Shown one piece after another: positions 43,120-53,959 of a stretch of 64,000 nt of DNA. The stretch is taken from assembly GCF_048569485.1 (NCBI RefSeq), contig NC_134357.1:337427078-337491077 (forward strand). Reading direction: 5' to 3'. A model generated the notes under the pieces. That model had not been told where the DNA came from and made no database searches. It saw only the letters and a list, made by a program, of their open reading frames with translations. Within the stretch, counting starts at the first letter, position 1, and each line of letters begins with the position of its first letter. The translations under genes were made by a program, and so were the position numbers. Source of the DNA: Anomaloglossus baeobatrachus (Eukaryota; Chordata; Amphibia; Anura; Aromobatidae).

Positions 43120-44460
43120 GATGTCAGGTGACTTTACAACTAGTATCAACCCCATTTATTACCCCGTTTGCCACTGCACCAGGGCACGGGATGAGCTGGG
43201 GTAAAGCGCCAGAGGTGGCGCATCTAGGGCATGCGCCACTTCTGGGGCGCCTACGGCCTGCTATTTTTAGGCTGTGAAGGCCCAATAACTATGGACCTTC
43301 CCACCCTGAGAATACCAGACCACAGCTGTCCGCTTTACCTTGGCTGGTGATCCAATTTGGGGGGGACCCTACTTTTTTTTGTAATTATTATTATTTATAA
43401 AATAATTATAAAAAAAGAGCCTGGGGTGACCTCCACATTGGATCCCCAACCACGGTAAAGCTGCCAGCTGTGGTTTTCAGGCTACAGCCGTCTGCTTTAC
43501 CCTAGCTGGCTATCAAAAATGGGGGGACCCAACATCTTTTTTTTAACTATTTTTTAAATAAAAAAAAATAATGGGCTTCCCTGTATTTTGATTGCCAGCC
43601 AAGGTAACGCCAGGCAGATGGGGGTGGCAACCCGTAGCTGTCTGCTTTATCTGCACTGAGAATCAAAAATACCGCGGAGCGCTACGTCATTTTTTTTAAA
43701 GATTTATTTTTACAGCACTGTCATGTCAGGCAATCAAAATACAGGGAAGCCCTTTTTGTTTTTAGTTATTTAAATAAATAATTAAAAAAAAAATATATGT
43801 GGGCTCCCGCAGCATTTTTTGTATTGCTAGCTAAGGGTAATCCAAGCAGCTACTGGCTGCTAACCCCCACTGCTTGGTGTTACCTTCACTGGCAATGGAA
43901 AATCCAGGGAAGCATTTTTTATTTTTTTTGCCAAAAAACTCCAAAAAAAATGACGTGCGCTTCGCCATATTTTTGTATGCTAGCCAGGTACAGCAGGCAG
44001 GTACGGGCTGCTCCCAACCCCCAGCTGCCTATTTGTACCCGGCTGGCAACTAAAAATATAGGGAAGCCCTTTTTTTAATTAATTCATGAATTTTATGAAA
44101 TAATTAAAAAAAAAAAACGCCGTAGGCTTCGCCCCATTTTTGTGTCCAGCCGGGTACAACTAGGCAGCTGGGATTGGAATCCACAGCACAGGTTAGCCCA
44201 AGGTTTCTGGGCCCCTCTGCTGCGAGTTGCAGTCTGCAGCCGCCCCAGAAAATGGCGCTCTCATAGAAGCGCCATCATCTGGCGCTGTATCCAACTCTTC
44301 CAACAGCCCTGGAGCCGGGTGGCTTGTTGGGTAATCATGAGTTAATACTGGCTTTGTTTTACTAGCCAGTATTAAGCCAGAGATTCTTAATGTCAGGCAC
44401 GTTTGACCCGGCCATTAAGAATCTCCAATAAAGGTTTAACAAAAAACACCACACAGAAAA
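43120..44460. repeat. hAT-interior repeat blocks (five or so)
   Basis: Blocks alternate between a TAGCTGGCT/GCCAGCCAGG-type phrase, a phrase like AAAATAGGGAAGCCC, and poly-T plus AATAATT steps. The same design recurs at 37,430-37,735 and 49,670-50,100. Non-coding interior of the hAT family; the frames are not genes. Confidence 0.6.
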
Positions 44461-45602
44461 AAAATACTTTAATAGACATAAATACACAGACACATTAGAG
44501 ACTCCATCTTTATTACCCCCTGTCACCCCTCCACGATCCTGCTCTTCTGTCTTCTTTCCCCTTCAACACATGCAGCTCTGCTCCATCAGACAGCACAGCT
44601 GCATGGGAGAAGACGCTGTGCTCCGTGCAGAAATCACTCTGTGAGAGTGACCACAGGCTCCCGGCTGTAAGCGGTGGCACGGGTTGCCATAGCAACGCTG
44701 CTCTGATCACGTGATTCCGGTGCCGCTGCGTGCTGGTAGCGGGACATCCCCGTCAATGGCAATGGTGATCTCCGTGATTGACCAGCTGTGTCAGGTCAGC
44801 CGGTCAGGAGCCGGCTTCTGCGGACACTGGTAACTACGGTAAACATCGGGTAACCCAGAAGCCCTTTCCTTGGTTACCCGATGTTTACCGTAGTTACCAG
44901 CATCCGCCACTCTCACGCTGCCAGTGCCAGCCCCCTGCACACATAGCCAGACTACACATCGTGTTAAATTAACCCGCTGTGTACTGTAACTAGGAGTGCA
45001 GGGAGCCAGCGCTAAGCGGTGTGCGCTGGTAACCAAGGTAAATATTGGGTTGGTTACCCGATATTTACCTTAGTTACCAAGCGCAGCATCGCTTCCACGT
45101 GTGCTGCTGGCTGGGGGCTGTGGTCACTGGTTGCTGGTGAGATCTGCCTGTGTGACAGCTCACCAGCAACCCGTGCAGCGACACTCCAGCGATCCCTGCC
45201 AGGTCAGGTTGCTGGTGGGATTGCTGGAGCGTCGCTTAGTGTGACGGTACCTTAAGGGAACGGGGAAGCAGAGCGGGGAGTCGAGCTAGAGCATGTCGCC
45301 GGTACACGGCGATACACAAACATGCACCGTGTAACAGAGATTCAATGACCGGGAGGATTCAGCGTTCATCGGATGGAATAGCGGCAGGAGACAGAGTGCA
45401 GGAGGGATCGCGGGGACCGGTAAGTGTTACGGCAATGTTTATTAACTGTATGTGTACATTTATAATGTGTTTTTATGTATTTGTGATTGCCTCCTATTGT
45501 TTCCTATGCGGTTCGAGTTCGGTTCGTCGAACCGAACTTGAACGAGACGCCCGTTCGGCGAACCGAACTCGAGCCGAACTGCGACCGGTTCGCTCATCCC
45601 TA
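44460..45602. repeat. Right third of the giant hAT, shared with the third member
   Basis: The stretch from AAATACTTTAATAGACATAAATA onward parallels 50,108-50,835 almost phrase by phrase, up to the closing TCGA-rich subterminal block (45,505-45,602). It includes two hairpins (44,827-44,900 and about 45,023-45,083). Confidence 0.75.
44827..44900. repeat. Perfect 29-bp hairpin
   Basis: The arm at 44,827-44,855 (CTGGTAACTACGGTAAACAT and nine more bases) is exactly inverse to 44,872-44,900, with a 16-base loop. A weaker hairpin with the same theme lies at about 45,023-45,083, and a decayed one at about 34,529-34,600. Confidence 0.85.
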
Positions 45603-45610
45603 GTCATAAG

Positions 45611-47013
45611 CCTCATACGGCGAGACTAGAACTAAAAATAAAATGCTATACCTGGGGACCCTGTTACCGATTTTTCAGTAGGATCTTGGTTATAGGATTG
45701 GCCAATATATACAATACTGTATACTGTACTGTAAAAATGAGAAATGCTGATGTTCTTCTGAAGGAACATGTCAATATCATATCTTATGTTAAAATGTCTA
45801 TATGTCGGGACATAGCTGTAGCCCTGAAGCCTAAGGTGGCCCAAAGGGCCTTTTGACTTATGAAAAGAACGCGCATTATAAATGGCACATAACTAGTGAG
45901 ACGTATTGCTATAGATTATGCGTTAGGGCCCAGGAGCTTTAAGTTACGCCTCCGCCTGCATGTTACTTTGTATTTTAATCTCCTATAATACTCCCTATCA
46001 TTAATGTATATATTATATTCCAAGAGCGTAGCAATAGCTGTAATTCAGTATTAACGGGGTAAATGGCAATGTCTGTGTTCAAATGAGGATCCAATGCTGC
46101 TCCTCACCCACGTATCCCTTGGGGGATAATATAAAAAGAGGTTAGTGTGTCAATCCCTTTACACTAATCATAAAGTAAATTAATGATCTGGTATTTCCCA
46201 AAGACGCATGAAAACAAATCCCTCAACCCCTCCACCCCTACCCCCACGCCTGAGCCTCTTCAATTCTGGCTAATTAGCATTCATTTCTTTAAACGATAGA
46301 CAGCAAGGGGCCCTGCTCATTGCTATGGCCCTAAGTTCATTACCTCTTGCAGACCAAGCGAGGAGAAAGAGGCAATTAGAGCATTGGGATGTGTCCTTCG
46401 TTTAGAATGCCTAATACGGGAATGCCTCGCATTTAACCCATGCAGAATAATCACACATGTCCTCTGCTGACATACTGTCATGTCACATCCTTCTTTCTTC
46501 ATTAATCCCTTTTCATCCTGCTCTGGCTTCTTGTACTCTGACATTTTCTCATTATTCTATGTTCCTTTTTTTCTACCTGGGTAATTTCTTAAAGAACATT
46601 TTCTTAAAATAATACAAATGTTTAGTTAGCCCCTTCTGTCTCGATGCTAAACAAATTCAATTACATCCATTTTTTTGTTTTCTTAACTGTACTGAAAAAC
46701 CTAGGTGACAACCAATATACCTGCCATGACAGATTCCACAGTGGGGTTTGCTAGGAATCTGTTAAATCAAAAAGACATCCGTGGTGAACAGTCTTGATGT
46801 TAGTTCCTCCATTTTGCAGATCCCAAGGGCTTCCTGCTATTCACCTTTTACCCCTGTACAAGGATTTTGCCTTAAGGGCCATTGGGCAAGAAGTCCAAGG
46901 AGTATCTGTTGGCCAATAGAGTAAAAACTGTCCAACTGAGGGGAAAACATTCTTGTCAGGGTGAGAACCAGAGTTACAGAGACAAAATGGCAGCATATTC
47001 GCTTCTTATATGC
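45611..47013. other. Repeat-poor island, no gene seen
   Basis: Between two hAT elements lies 1.4 kb with no recognised transposon and no domain-bearing frame. The part from about 46,240 to 46,520 has balanced composition and words such as CTAATTAGC and CATTTCTTTAAACGATAGACAG without the -3n periodicity expected of coding. A conserved non-coding element is possible. Confidence 0.35.
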
Positions 47014-48046
47014 AAGGGGACTAGAGTTGAGTGATGTTCGAGACTCGAGGTTTGCCAATTTCATGTTTGAGTGATTTTAGGGGGTGTTCGAGATGGAGCT
47101 CGAACTCGAGCTTTTTGCTAAAAGCTCGACCTTTCGAGTTAGGGTCGAGAACGGTTCGATCAACAAAAACGTGGCTTTTCACAGTAAGGCTATGTGCACA
47201 CGTTGCTATCTGCATGCATCCTGCGTCCTGCGTCCCCAGCACAATCCCTCTCTCTTTCCTACTCACCGATCACTGGCGTCTCGCTACACGGCTGTCAGAA
47301 ATCTGCGACGTCTTTTCCTCTTTAGAAAATGGCGGCCGCTTCATTATTCAATCAGGTATTCCGTGCTTTCCCCGCACACCGGCGCCCATGATTGGTTGCA
47401 GTCAGACACACCCCCATGATGAGTGACAGCTGTCTCACTGCAACCAATCACAGCCGCCGGCGGGCGGGTTTATATCGTGCAGTAAAATAAATAAAAAAAA
47501 TGCGGTTCCCCCCATATTTGATACCAGCCAGGATAAAGCCACATGTTTGGGGGCTGGTATTGTCAGGATGGAGAGCGCCACGGTATGGAGAGCCCTCCAG
47601 CCTAACAATATTACCCAGCAGCCGCCCGTAATTGCCGCATCCATTAGATGCGACAGTCCCGGGACTCCACCCAGCTCATCCCGAATTGCCCTGGTGTGGT
47701 GGCAATCAGGGTAATAATGAGTTTAATCATGCCAGGCGTCTCCCCGAGACACCTTCCATGATTAAACTGAAGTAAATAAACACACACAACGAAAAATCCT
47801 TTATTTGGAATAAAAGACAAAAAACACCCTCTTTTACCAGTTTATTAATCCCCAAATACACATCCAGGTCCGACGTAATCCACACGACACTGTCAGCTCT
47901 GCTACATGAAGATGCAGCAGCACCGTAGAATACGATCGCGCTGTGTCCTCTCCACGTAGGAATGAAGTGAATCGCGCTGTCACCAGAGACTTCACTCTGC
48001 AAAGCAGACGTCAAGATTACCAAATCTGCCTATCTTTATCATTAAA

Positions 48047-48117
48047 GGCAGTAGCTCAGTGGGTAGAGCGCTCGCTTAAGAAGTATATCTTTACGAGTTC
48101 TAGTCCCGGTAAAGAAT
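48047..48117 (+). repeat. tRNA-like module 1
   Basis: GGCAGTAGCTCAGTGGGTAG resembles an A box in a D arm, and CGAGTTCTAGTCCCGG a B box in a T arm, with TTTAC/GTAAA pairing around it. The loop CTTAAGA recalls leucine tRNAs, but the anticodon and acceptor stems do not pair well, so this is a tRNA-derived sequence and not a working tRNA gene. Confidence 0.5.
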
Positions 48118-48655
48118 ATAATTTTTTTATTTTTAATTTTAAATGATATCGTGCAGTAAAATAAATAAATAAATAATAATTAAAAGAAAAATGTGGTTCC
48201 CCCCATATTTGATACCAGCCAGGATAAAGCCACACGGCTGGAGGCTGGTATTGTCAGGATGGGGAACGCCACATTATGGTGAGCCCACCACCCTAACAAT
48301 ATCACCCAGCAGCCGCCCGGAATTGCCGCATTCATTAGATGCGACAGTCCCGGGACTCCACCCAGCTCATCCCGAATTGCCCTGGTGCGGTGGCAATCGG
48401 GGGAATAATGAGTTTAATCATGCCAGGCATCTCCCCGAGATACATTCCATGATTAAACTGAAAGTGAAAGTAAAGAAACACACACAGCGAAAAATCCTTT
48501 ATTTGGAATAAAAGACAAAAAAACACCCTGTTTCACCATTTATTAAAATCCCCAAATACCCCTCCAGGTCTGACGTAATCCATATGACACTGTCAGCGCT
48601 GCTACAGAACACGAGTGCTCTGTATCAGCTCCATGTAGCAATGAAGTGAATTAGA

Positions 48656-48727
48656 GGCAGTAGCTCAGTGGATAGAGCGATCGCCTAAGAAGCATAACTT
48701 CACGAGTTTCTGTCCCGGTAAAGAATT
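48656..48727 (+). repeat. tRNA-like module 2
   Basis: The second copy of the module, with GGCAGTAGCTCAGTGGATAG and CGAGTTTCTGTCCCGGTAAA. The central part differs (CGCCTAAGAAGC), keeping the A-box/B-box layout. As with module 1, stems are too weak for a functional tRNA. Confidence 0.5.
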
Positions 48728-48882
48728 TAATGTATTTATTTTTTTATTTTTAATTTTAAATTATTATTATTATATATTTATAATTATAATTTAATTTAAT
48801 TATTCACTGAGGGGAGGAGCCGGACATCAGCTGTGAGCCGCGAAACACATCTCTAAAATCGGAGCAGTTCACGGAATGAGGC

Positions 48883-49205
48883 TGCATTGCTCTCTCTTTT
48901 TTCTCTTCTCTCTATTTCTCTGTCTCTCTCTCTTTCTCTCTTTCTCTCTCCTCTCTCTTGTTCTCTTTTTTTATCTCTCTCTCTTTTTCTCAGTCTCTTT
49001 TTCTCTCTCTCTCTCACTCTCTCTCCTCTCTCTCTTCTCTCTCTCTTCTCCTCTCTCTCTCTTCTCTCTCTTCTTCTCTCCTCTTCTGTCTCTCTTCTCT
49101 CTATTCTCCCTCTCCGCTCTCTCTCCTCTCTCTTCTCTCTCTCTCCCCTCTCTTCTCTCTCTTTTCTCTATCTTCTCTCTCTCTTCTTTCTCTCTCTTTC
49201 TCAGA
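48883..49205 (+). repeat. Polypyrimidine (TCTC) microsatellite
   Basis: About 320 bases of TCTC/TTCTC repeats on the plus strand. They give open Ser/Leu/Phe-rich frames in all three phases, which are artefacts. Within the third hAT. Confidence 0.92.
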
Positions 49206-50843
49206 CCTGGTGATGATCAGCTGATGCGGTCACCTGACGGAATCAGCTGACACTATAAGTCGAGCGGTGTGGCCGGCTTTTTACCACCCGGCTAAACTAT
49301 CAGCTGATGCTGTCGGACAGGAGTCTGCTCTGAAGTGTGTAGTTTGTTTTATTTTTTTTGCACTGATGCATCAGCTGCTTGTATAAAAGCCGTTTATACA
49401 ATCAGCTGCTGTGTCATGTGATTCAGGCCCTTGAACTGGACACATCATTTGATCTCTTTGCCTTCCAGCAAACCGATCAGATGATATTGGATCCGGATTG
49501 GCGGCGCGGGACCCTTGACCCAGGATTACTGTGGAGGGGGGTTCTTTATTTGAATAAAGATGGAGGCACTAATTGTGTTGTGTTTTATTTCTAATAAAAA
49601 TATTTTTCTGTGTGTTGTGTTATTTTTATCTGTACTAGAAATTCATGGTGGCCATGTCTAATATTGGCATGACACCATGAATTTCGGGCTTAAGGCCAGT
49701 TGATAATATACAGCTAGCCCTAACCCCATTATTTCCCAGCGAGCCACCCGTCACCAGGGCAGCTGGAAGAGTTGGATACAGTGCCAGAAGATGGCGCTTC
49801 TATGAAAGCGACATTTTCTGGGGCGGCTGTGGACTGCAATTCACAGCATGGGTGCCCAGAAAGCTTGGGCACCCTGAGCTGCGGATTCCAATCCCAAGCT
49901 GCCTAGTTGTACCTGGCTGGACACAAAAATTGGGCGCAGCCCACGTCATTTTTTTTTTAATTATTTCATGACATTCATGAAATAATTAAAAAAAAAAAGG
50001 GCTTCCCTATATTTTTGGTTCCCAGCCGGGTACAAATAGGCAGCTGGGGGTTGGGGGCAGCCCGCAGCTGCCTGCTGTACCTGGCTAGCATAGAAAAACA
50101 TGGCGAAATAAAAATACTTTAATAGAAATAAATACACAGACACACTTAGAGACTCCATGTTCATTACTCCCTCGCATCCCTCCATGATCCATGGTCTTCT
50201 GTTTTTTTTCTCCTTCAACTCATGCAGCTCTGCTACATCAGACAGCACTGCTTGGGAGGAAGACGCTGCTGCTTACAATGCAGTCTATATCACTCAGTGA
50301 GTGAGCAGCAGCTGCGTGCTGTAAGCAATGATGTCACCGCTGACAGGCGCGTTTCTATAGCAATAGTGATCTCCGTTATTGACCGGCTGTGGCAGCCGGT
50401 GAATAACGGAACGGGGAAGCAGAATGGAGAGCCGACCATGTGTCAGAGCATCTCGCCGGTACACGGGGATGCACAAACGAGCACTGCGTACCGGAGAGAT
50501 GCACTGACAGGACCTAGCAATGACGTCTAGCCATGTGACCAGTCTGTAGCCAAAGAGATAATAGACACGTAACTGGTCACATGCTGGTCACATTTTTTGA
50601 CGTCACGGAAGGTCCTATCAACAGTGCTGGTTACCGGGAGGACGCAGCAATTATCGGAAGGAAAAGCGGCGGGAGAAAAAGTGCAGGACGCGTTGCGGGA
50701 ACAGGTAAGCGTTATGGCAATGTTTATTAACTGTATGTGTTTGCCTGCCATTGGTTTCAATGGGGCTCGAGAGGTTTGTCGAACAGTTTGACGAACCAAA
50801 CCGAACTCGAGCCTCTAGAGGCTCGCTCATCTCTAAAGGGTAC

Positions 50844-52360
50844 ATGTGACTTAGGTACTCAAAAACACAAGCCCTTGTGTCTGAACATTGTGGATGGTTT
50901 CTGCACCTTGATTGGCTGCCAGAACATCCACACATTGTTAAGAAAAAAAACAAAACAGTCCACCGCTCCTCTAACCTTTCCCCACCCCCTCCTCTCATCA
51001 AACATTTCACCCCACTCATTATACAGCACCACTAGCATAGCCAAAGTCATAATAATGTAGAAAAGTATTAGTGCATCCGCAAACAGTAACTGAACAAAGC
51101 CGAACATTCCCGATTTTTGAGAAAAGGCTTTCGAACCCAGATCTGTGTGGGCAAGGATTGTGCTGAATTTAAAGTTGGCATATGTTTTTTGAATAAGTTC
51201 ACTCATCTCTACTTGTAAGGAGGTGGTTGGATTTCTGCCCCTGAAGACATAAGCATATCTCTGTATAGAATGTATATAAAAGGAATGAAAATGTAAAGAG
51301 TAAAATTGCAATGTAGAAATATAAATGTAAGATAGAATTGTTATATAGGATGTTGTAGGAAATGTCTCTATCTAGTAGCATGTTTTATTTAGAGCTTGAA
51401 GCAATAGCTGACAGTTAGGATCGAAAGGGGTTAAATTGTGGGATTAGCCCACAAGAGAGCAATTAGGTCCTATAAGGTGAGGAGAGACTCCATCAGAGTT
51501 TTTTGGAGCTAGGGCCAGACAGAGACAAGTGGGTGCTGATCAGGAAGGAATCCCAAACTCCCAGGCGTGATGACTTCTGGACGGCTGGAGTATAAAGCTC
51601 TGGGCTGGTGGTAAGGAGATGCCCAAAATCCCCCTTCTGTATAGTGGTAGGTGACAAGGAGTTGCCAGAAAAAAAGAGTTAGGGAGCTCAAGATTGAGAG
51701 TGAAGGTTGGCAGTGCTACTGAAGACACTACATTTCACGCAGCACAGAGTTCGCCCAGTTATTTAGTGCAGAAACTTATGTAATGTCTGGGGCAAGAGGT
51801 TTGAGTAGGGTGGCCAGTGAGGTACCTGAACTGACTCCCAGTGGAGGAGTACAGGACATGGAGCTGTGGGGATATGAGAGAAGGGGCTCTGAAATACATG
51901 CAAACCCAGTGAGGGAAAATGGATAAGCCTTGAAGTATGTGATGTGAAATGGAACAGCCATGAAGTATATTGTGATGTGAAAGGAACCAAAGAAGTGTAT
52001 GTGCCAATTGTGCTGTGTTTCCACAGGATAATATTATTTTAAAGTAAAAGTTCTTTTATATAAACCAAAATAAAGTGTTGACTGATTTTTGCATGGTGGG
52101 CCGCCTGAGACGGAGAATACAGAAGGCAGCAGTGAACAAGTACGTGTACTGCACCCCACACAGTTAACCAGGAACGCATATTTTCTGTAACATACCAGAG
52201 CATAATACTTCTCAGAACATAACTCCATGTCAAATTCCATGGCACCCAAATGCATCTCAAGGTTCTGGCCAACTGGTCCAGGCAGCCATTATCTATCCCC
52301 CATTTCCTTGAGATGGCTGAATTGTCATTGTAAATAAGCACTTGTACCTTGCCCCCCCCA
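50844..52360. other. hAT-like end near 51,200 and LTR-like block, no gene
   Basis: At about 51,192-51,211 the phrase TAAGTTCACTCATCTCTACT resembles the closing end of a hAT element from another family; its partner was not found. From about 51,340 to 52,170 the text has an LTR-like build (CTCCAGACGTCC-type GC islands, a TATAAAG word near 51,592, a late AAATAAAG and a CACCCCACA end) but no flanking duplication could be fixed. No coding domain is present. Confidence 0.35.
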
Positions 52361-52364
52361 TCTC

Positions 52365-52503
52365 ATTGTAGATTGTAAGCTCTCACGAGCAGGGTTGTCT
52401 TTTTTCCCTCTAAATATTATATTTTCTATAACTGTTACTTATTTGTATATGATCCCTTGAATTCTAAAGCGCTGCGGAATATGTTGGCGCTATAGAAATA
52501 AAG

Positions 52504-52535
<32 letters not shown>
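52365..52535 (+). mobile_element. SINE/LINE tail with (TTA)n
   Basis: AGATTGTAAGCTCTCACGAG, GCGCTGCGGAATATGTTGGC and then GCTATAGAAATAAAG lead into about ten TTA units. This is the common 3' tail of V-SINE-type elements; the tRNA-like head is absent. Confidence 0.7.
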
Positions 52536-52536
<1 letters not shown>

Positions 52537-52681
52537 ACGGCAGTGAAAACTAGACCACGACTACCGCCCTCAGACACCCTACATATGGAGTAGTTGGCAG
52601 GATGAAGCCATGCATCAAAGAGACATGTCCGTTGCGAGGAAGGCTTCTGTGAAAAGAAAGATGGCATCCGCGGCATAGGTG

Positions 52682-53776
52682 TGTCGCCCCTGCGTCGGCA
52701 GCCTGCCGCTGCCGCTCGGATCCGGATCCGCGGTGGCTCGAGGGGTCTCCGAACCCAAGGTGTCACGTGACCACCCAGAATAAAGGGGGGGTATTTACAG
52801 GGGAAGGTTTGTGATGTCACCCGTGGTGCGTGGTAAGGTGGAGTACCACCGCTGCGATTGGGAGTACCTGGTGGTGATGGTGCGGGCAGCCAGGTGTTTA
52901 ACCACTCCACGGATAGAGGGAATGCCCCGGGACTCGGTGATGGTGTCATGGAGGTGCTGTCGGGCCTTTAAGGGTTAATTGCGAACTCACTCAGTCCAAT
53001 AACGCTGATGCTGACAACCGTGGTAAACCAAAGTTCTTGATGCCACTGCAGCAGGGAGGGAGCACACCTGGATCTCTTGCCCGTTGGTGTTGCTTGTTAG
53101 CCTGTGACCTTGACCATAGCACCTCTTTTCTGTAGTTGGTCCCTTTTAGCATAGATTTAAATGGGTCCCACTCATCAGTATGGCTAACTGGGTGAGCTTG
53201 CTTTGGATTTTCTGGACTATGTAGTGGGAAAGTCCTATCCCCCTCGTTGCGCTAGTACCCCGATTTTGGAGCAGGTGGAGAATGGATCTTGAAAGCTCCA
53301 TCCTCGTCGGGTAAATTACCAGGACGACTGAAGCTACTTCCTGGCCTAGGGTCCACGTACCCCGTCGTGCCCTGGTCCCAGCCCGTTGATGGCACAAGGC
53401 CGCCGGATGTCCTTTTCGACAGTCCGTGACCCTTGTCACGATCCCCTGCGACCAGGGTCCAGCTCTTACCAGGCCCAGACCAACATCTGCTACCTAGTAG
53501 TCTCAAGGAGCCCAGCTCCTGACCTCTCCTCTCGAGAGTTAATTCACAACTCCCTTGTGACCTCTCCTCTTAAGAGTCACCACACAACTAACTTGTGACC
53601 TCTCACTCCTCAACTAACTGTCTCCTGACACTCCTGACCTCCCCTTACCAACCCCCTAAGTGGGCATCCCTATTCCCTTCAGGCTGTCCACTGGTGTGTC
53701 TGGTGGGTGTGATGCAGAGTGTTCCTAGGGTTTTGATTAGCTTGTTCTTAGCAACACCAAAGGTCAGGGACCCGCA
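52682..53776 (-). mobile_element. Diverged LTR, related to the 1247-bp LTR family
   Basis: From TGTCGCCCCTGCGTCGG onward the order of blocks (GTGGCTCGAGGGGTCTCC, then a GTGATGTCACCCGTGGTGCG block, then CAGCCAGGTGTT, then ACTCACTCAGTCCAATAACG) parallels the LTRs at 56,287 and 59,589 in the same orientation. The right boundary and the flanking duplication are uncertain. No internal region is seen, so it is probably a solo LTR. Confidence 0.6.
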
Positions 53777-53959
53777 ATCAAGGAGGAGGTAGATATCATG
53801 CAGAAGGGCAGATTGCACAATACCCTTTAACTACCTGATAGGCCAGGGCATCACATAGGCAAGGATGGTGAATGACGATGCACTGAGGAGAAGAGGCTCT
53901 GCCCATTGTGGGCATTGTAGCCTGGTAAAAGCACGAAGATGTGTCTGGCCCACAACATG

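Larger units (their letters stand above)
34332..45602. mobile_element. Giant (11.3 kb) non-autonomous hAT with nested cargo
   Basis: It opens with CAGAGTTGAGCACGGTTCG and closes with CGGTTCGCTCATCCCTA, the termini of the autonomous element at 20,429. A perfect 8-bp duplication, GTCATAAG, lies at 34,324-34,331 and 45,603-45,610. No hAT transposase sequence is present. The interior is a 40-bp GC-rich minisatellite, dispersed blocks shared with the third element, hairpins, and later insertions: CR1 LINE, TA element, LTR element, SINE. Without those insertions it would be roughly 6 kb. Transposition would require the transposase of a relative such as that at 22,947-26,672. Confidence 0.85.
47487..48735. 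repeat. Tandem duplication (about 610 bp) within the third hAT
   Basis: Unit one (about 47,487-48,125) and unit two (about 48,150-48,735) share GGTTCCCCCCATATTTGATA, the GATGCGACAGTCCCGGGACT block, the AAAAATCCTTTATTTGGAAT block and a terminal tRNA-like module. The second unit lost some of the middle. Confidence 0.8.
47022..50835. mobile_element. Non-autonomous hAT (3.8 kb), third family member
   Basis: It starts TAGAGTTGAGTGATGTTCGA and ends GGCTCGCTCATCTCTA. The flanks AAGGGGAC (47,014-47,021) and AAGGGTAC (50,836-50,843) match at seven of eight positions, so the insertion is older than the two others. The interior has a roughly 610-bp tandem duplication that includes a tRNA-like module in each unit, a polypyrimidine tract, and right-side blocks shared with the giant element. 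There is no transposase. Confidence 0.83.

Noticed and set aside
48047-48117. Functional tRNA gene
   Set aside because: A- and B-box-like words are present but anticodon and acceptor stems do not pair; kept only as tRNA-like module.
48876-49250. Ser/Leu/Phe-rich frames
   Set aside because: Polypyrimidine microsatellite read in three phases.
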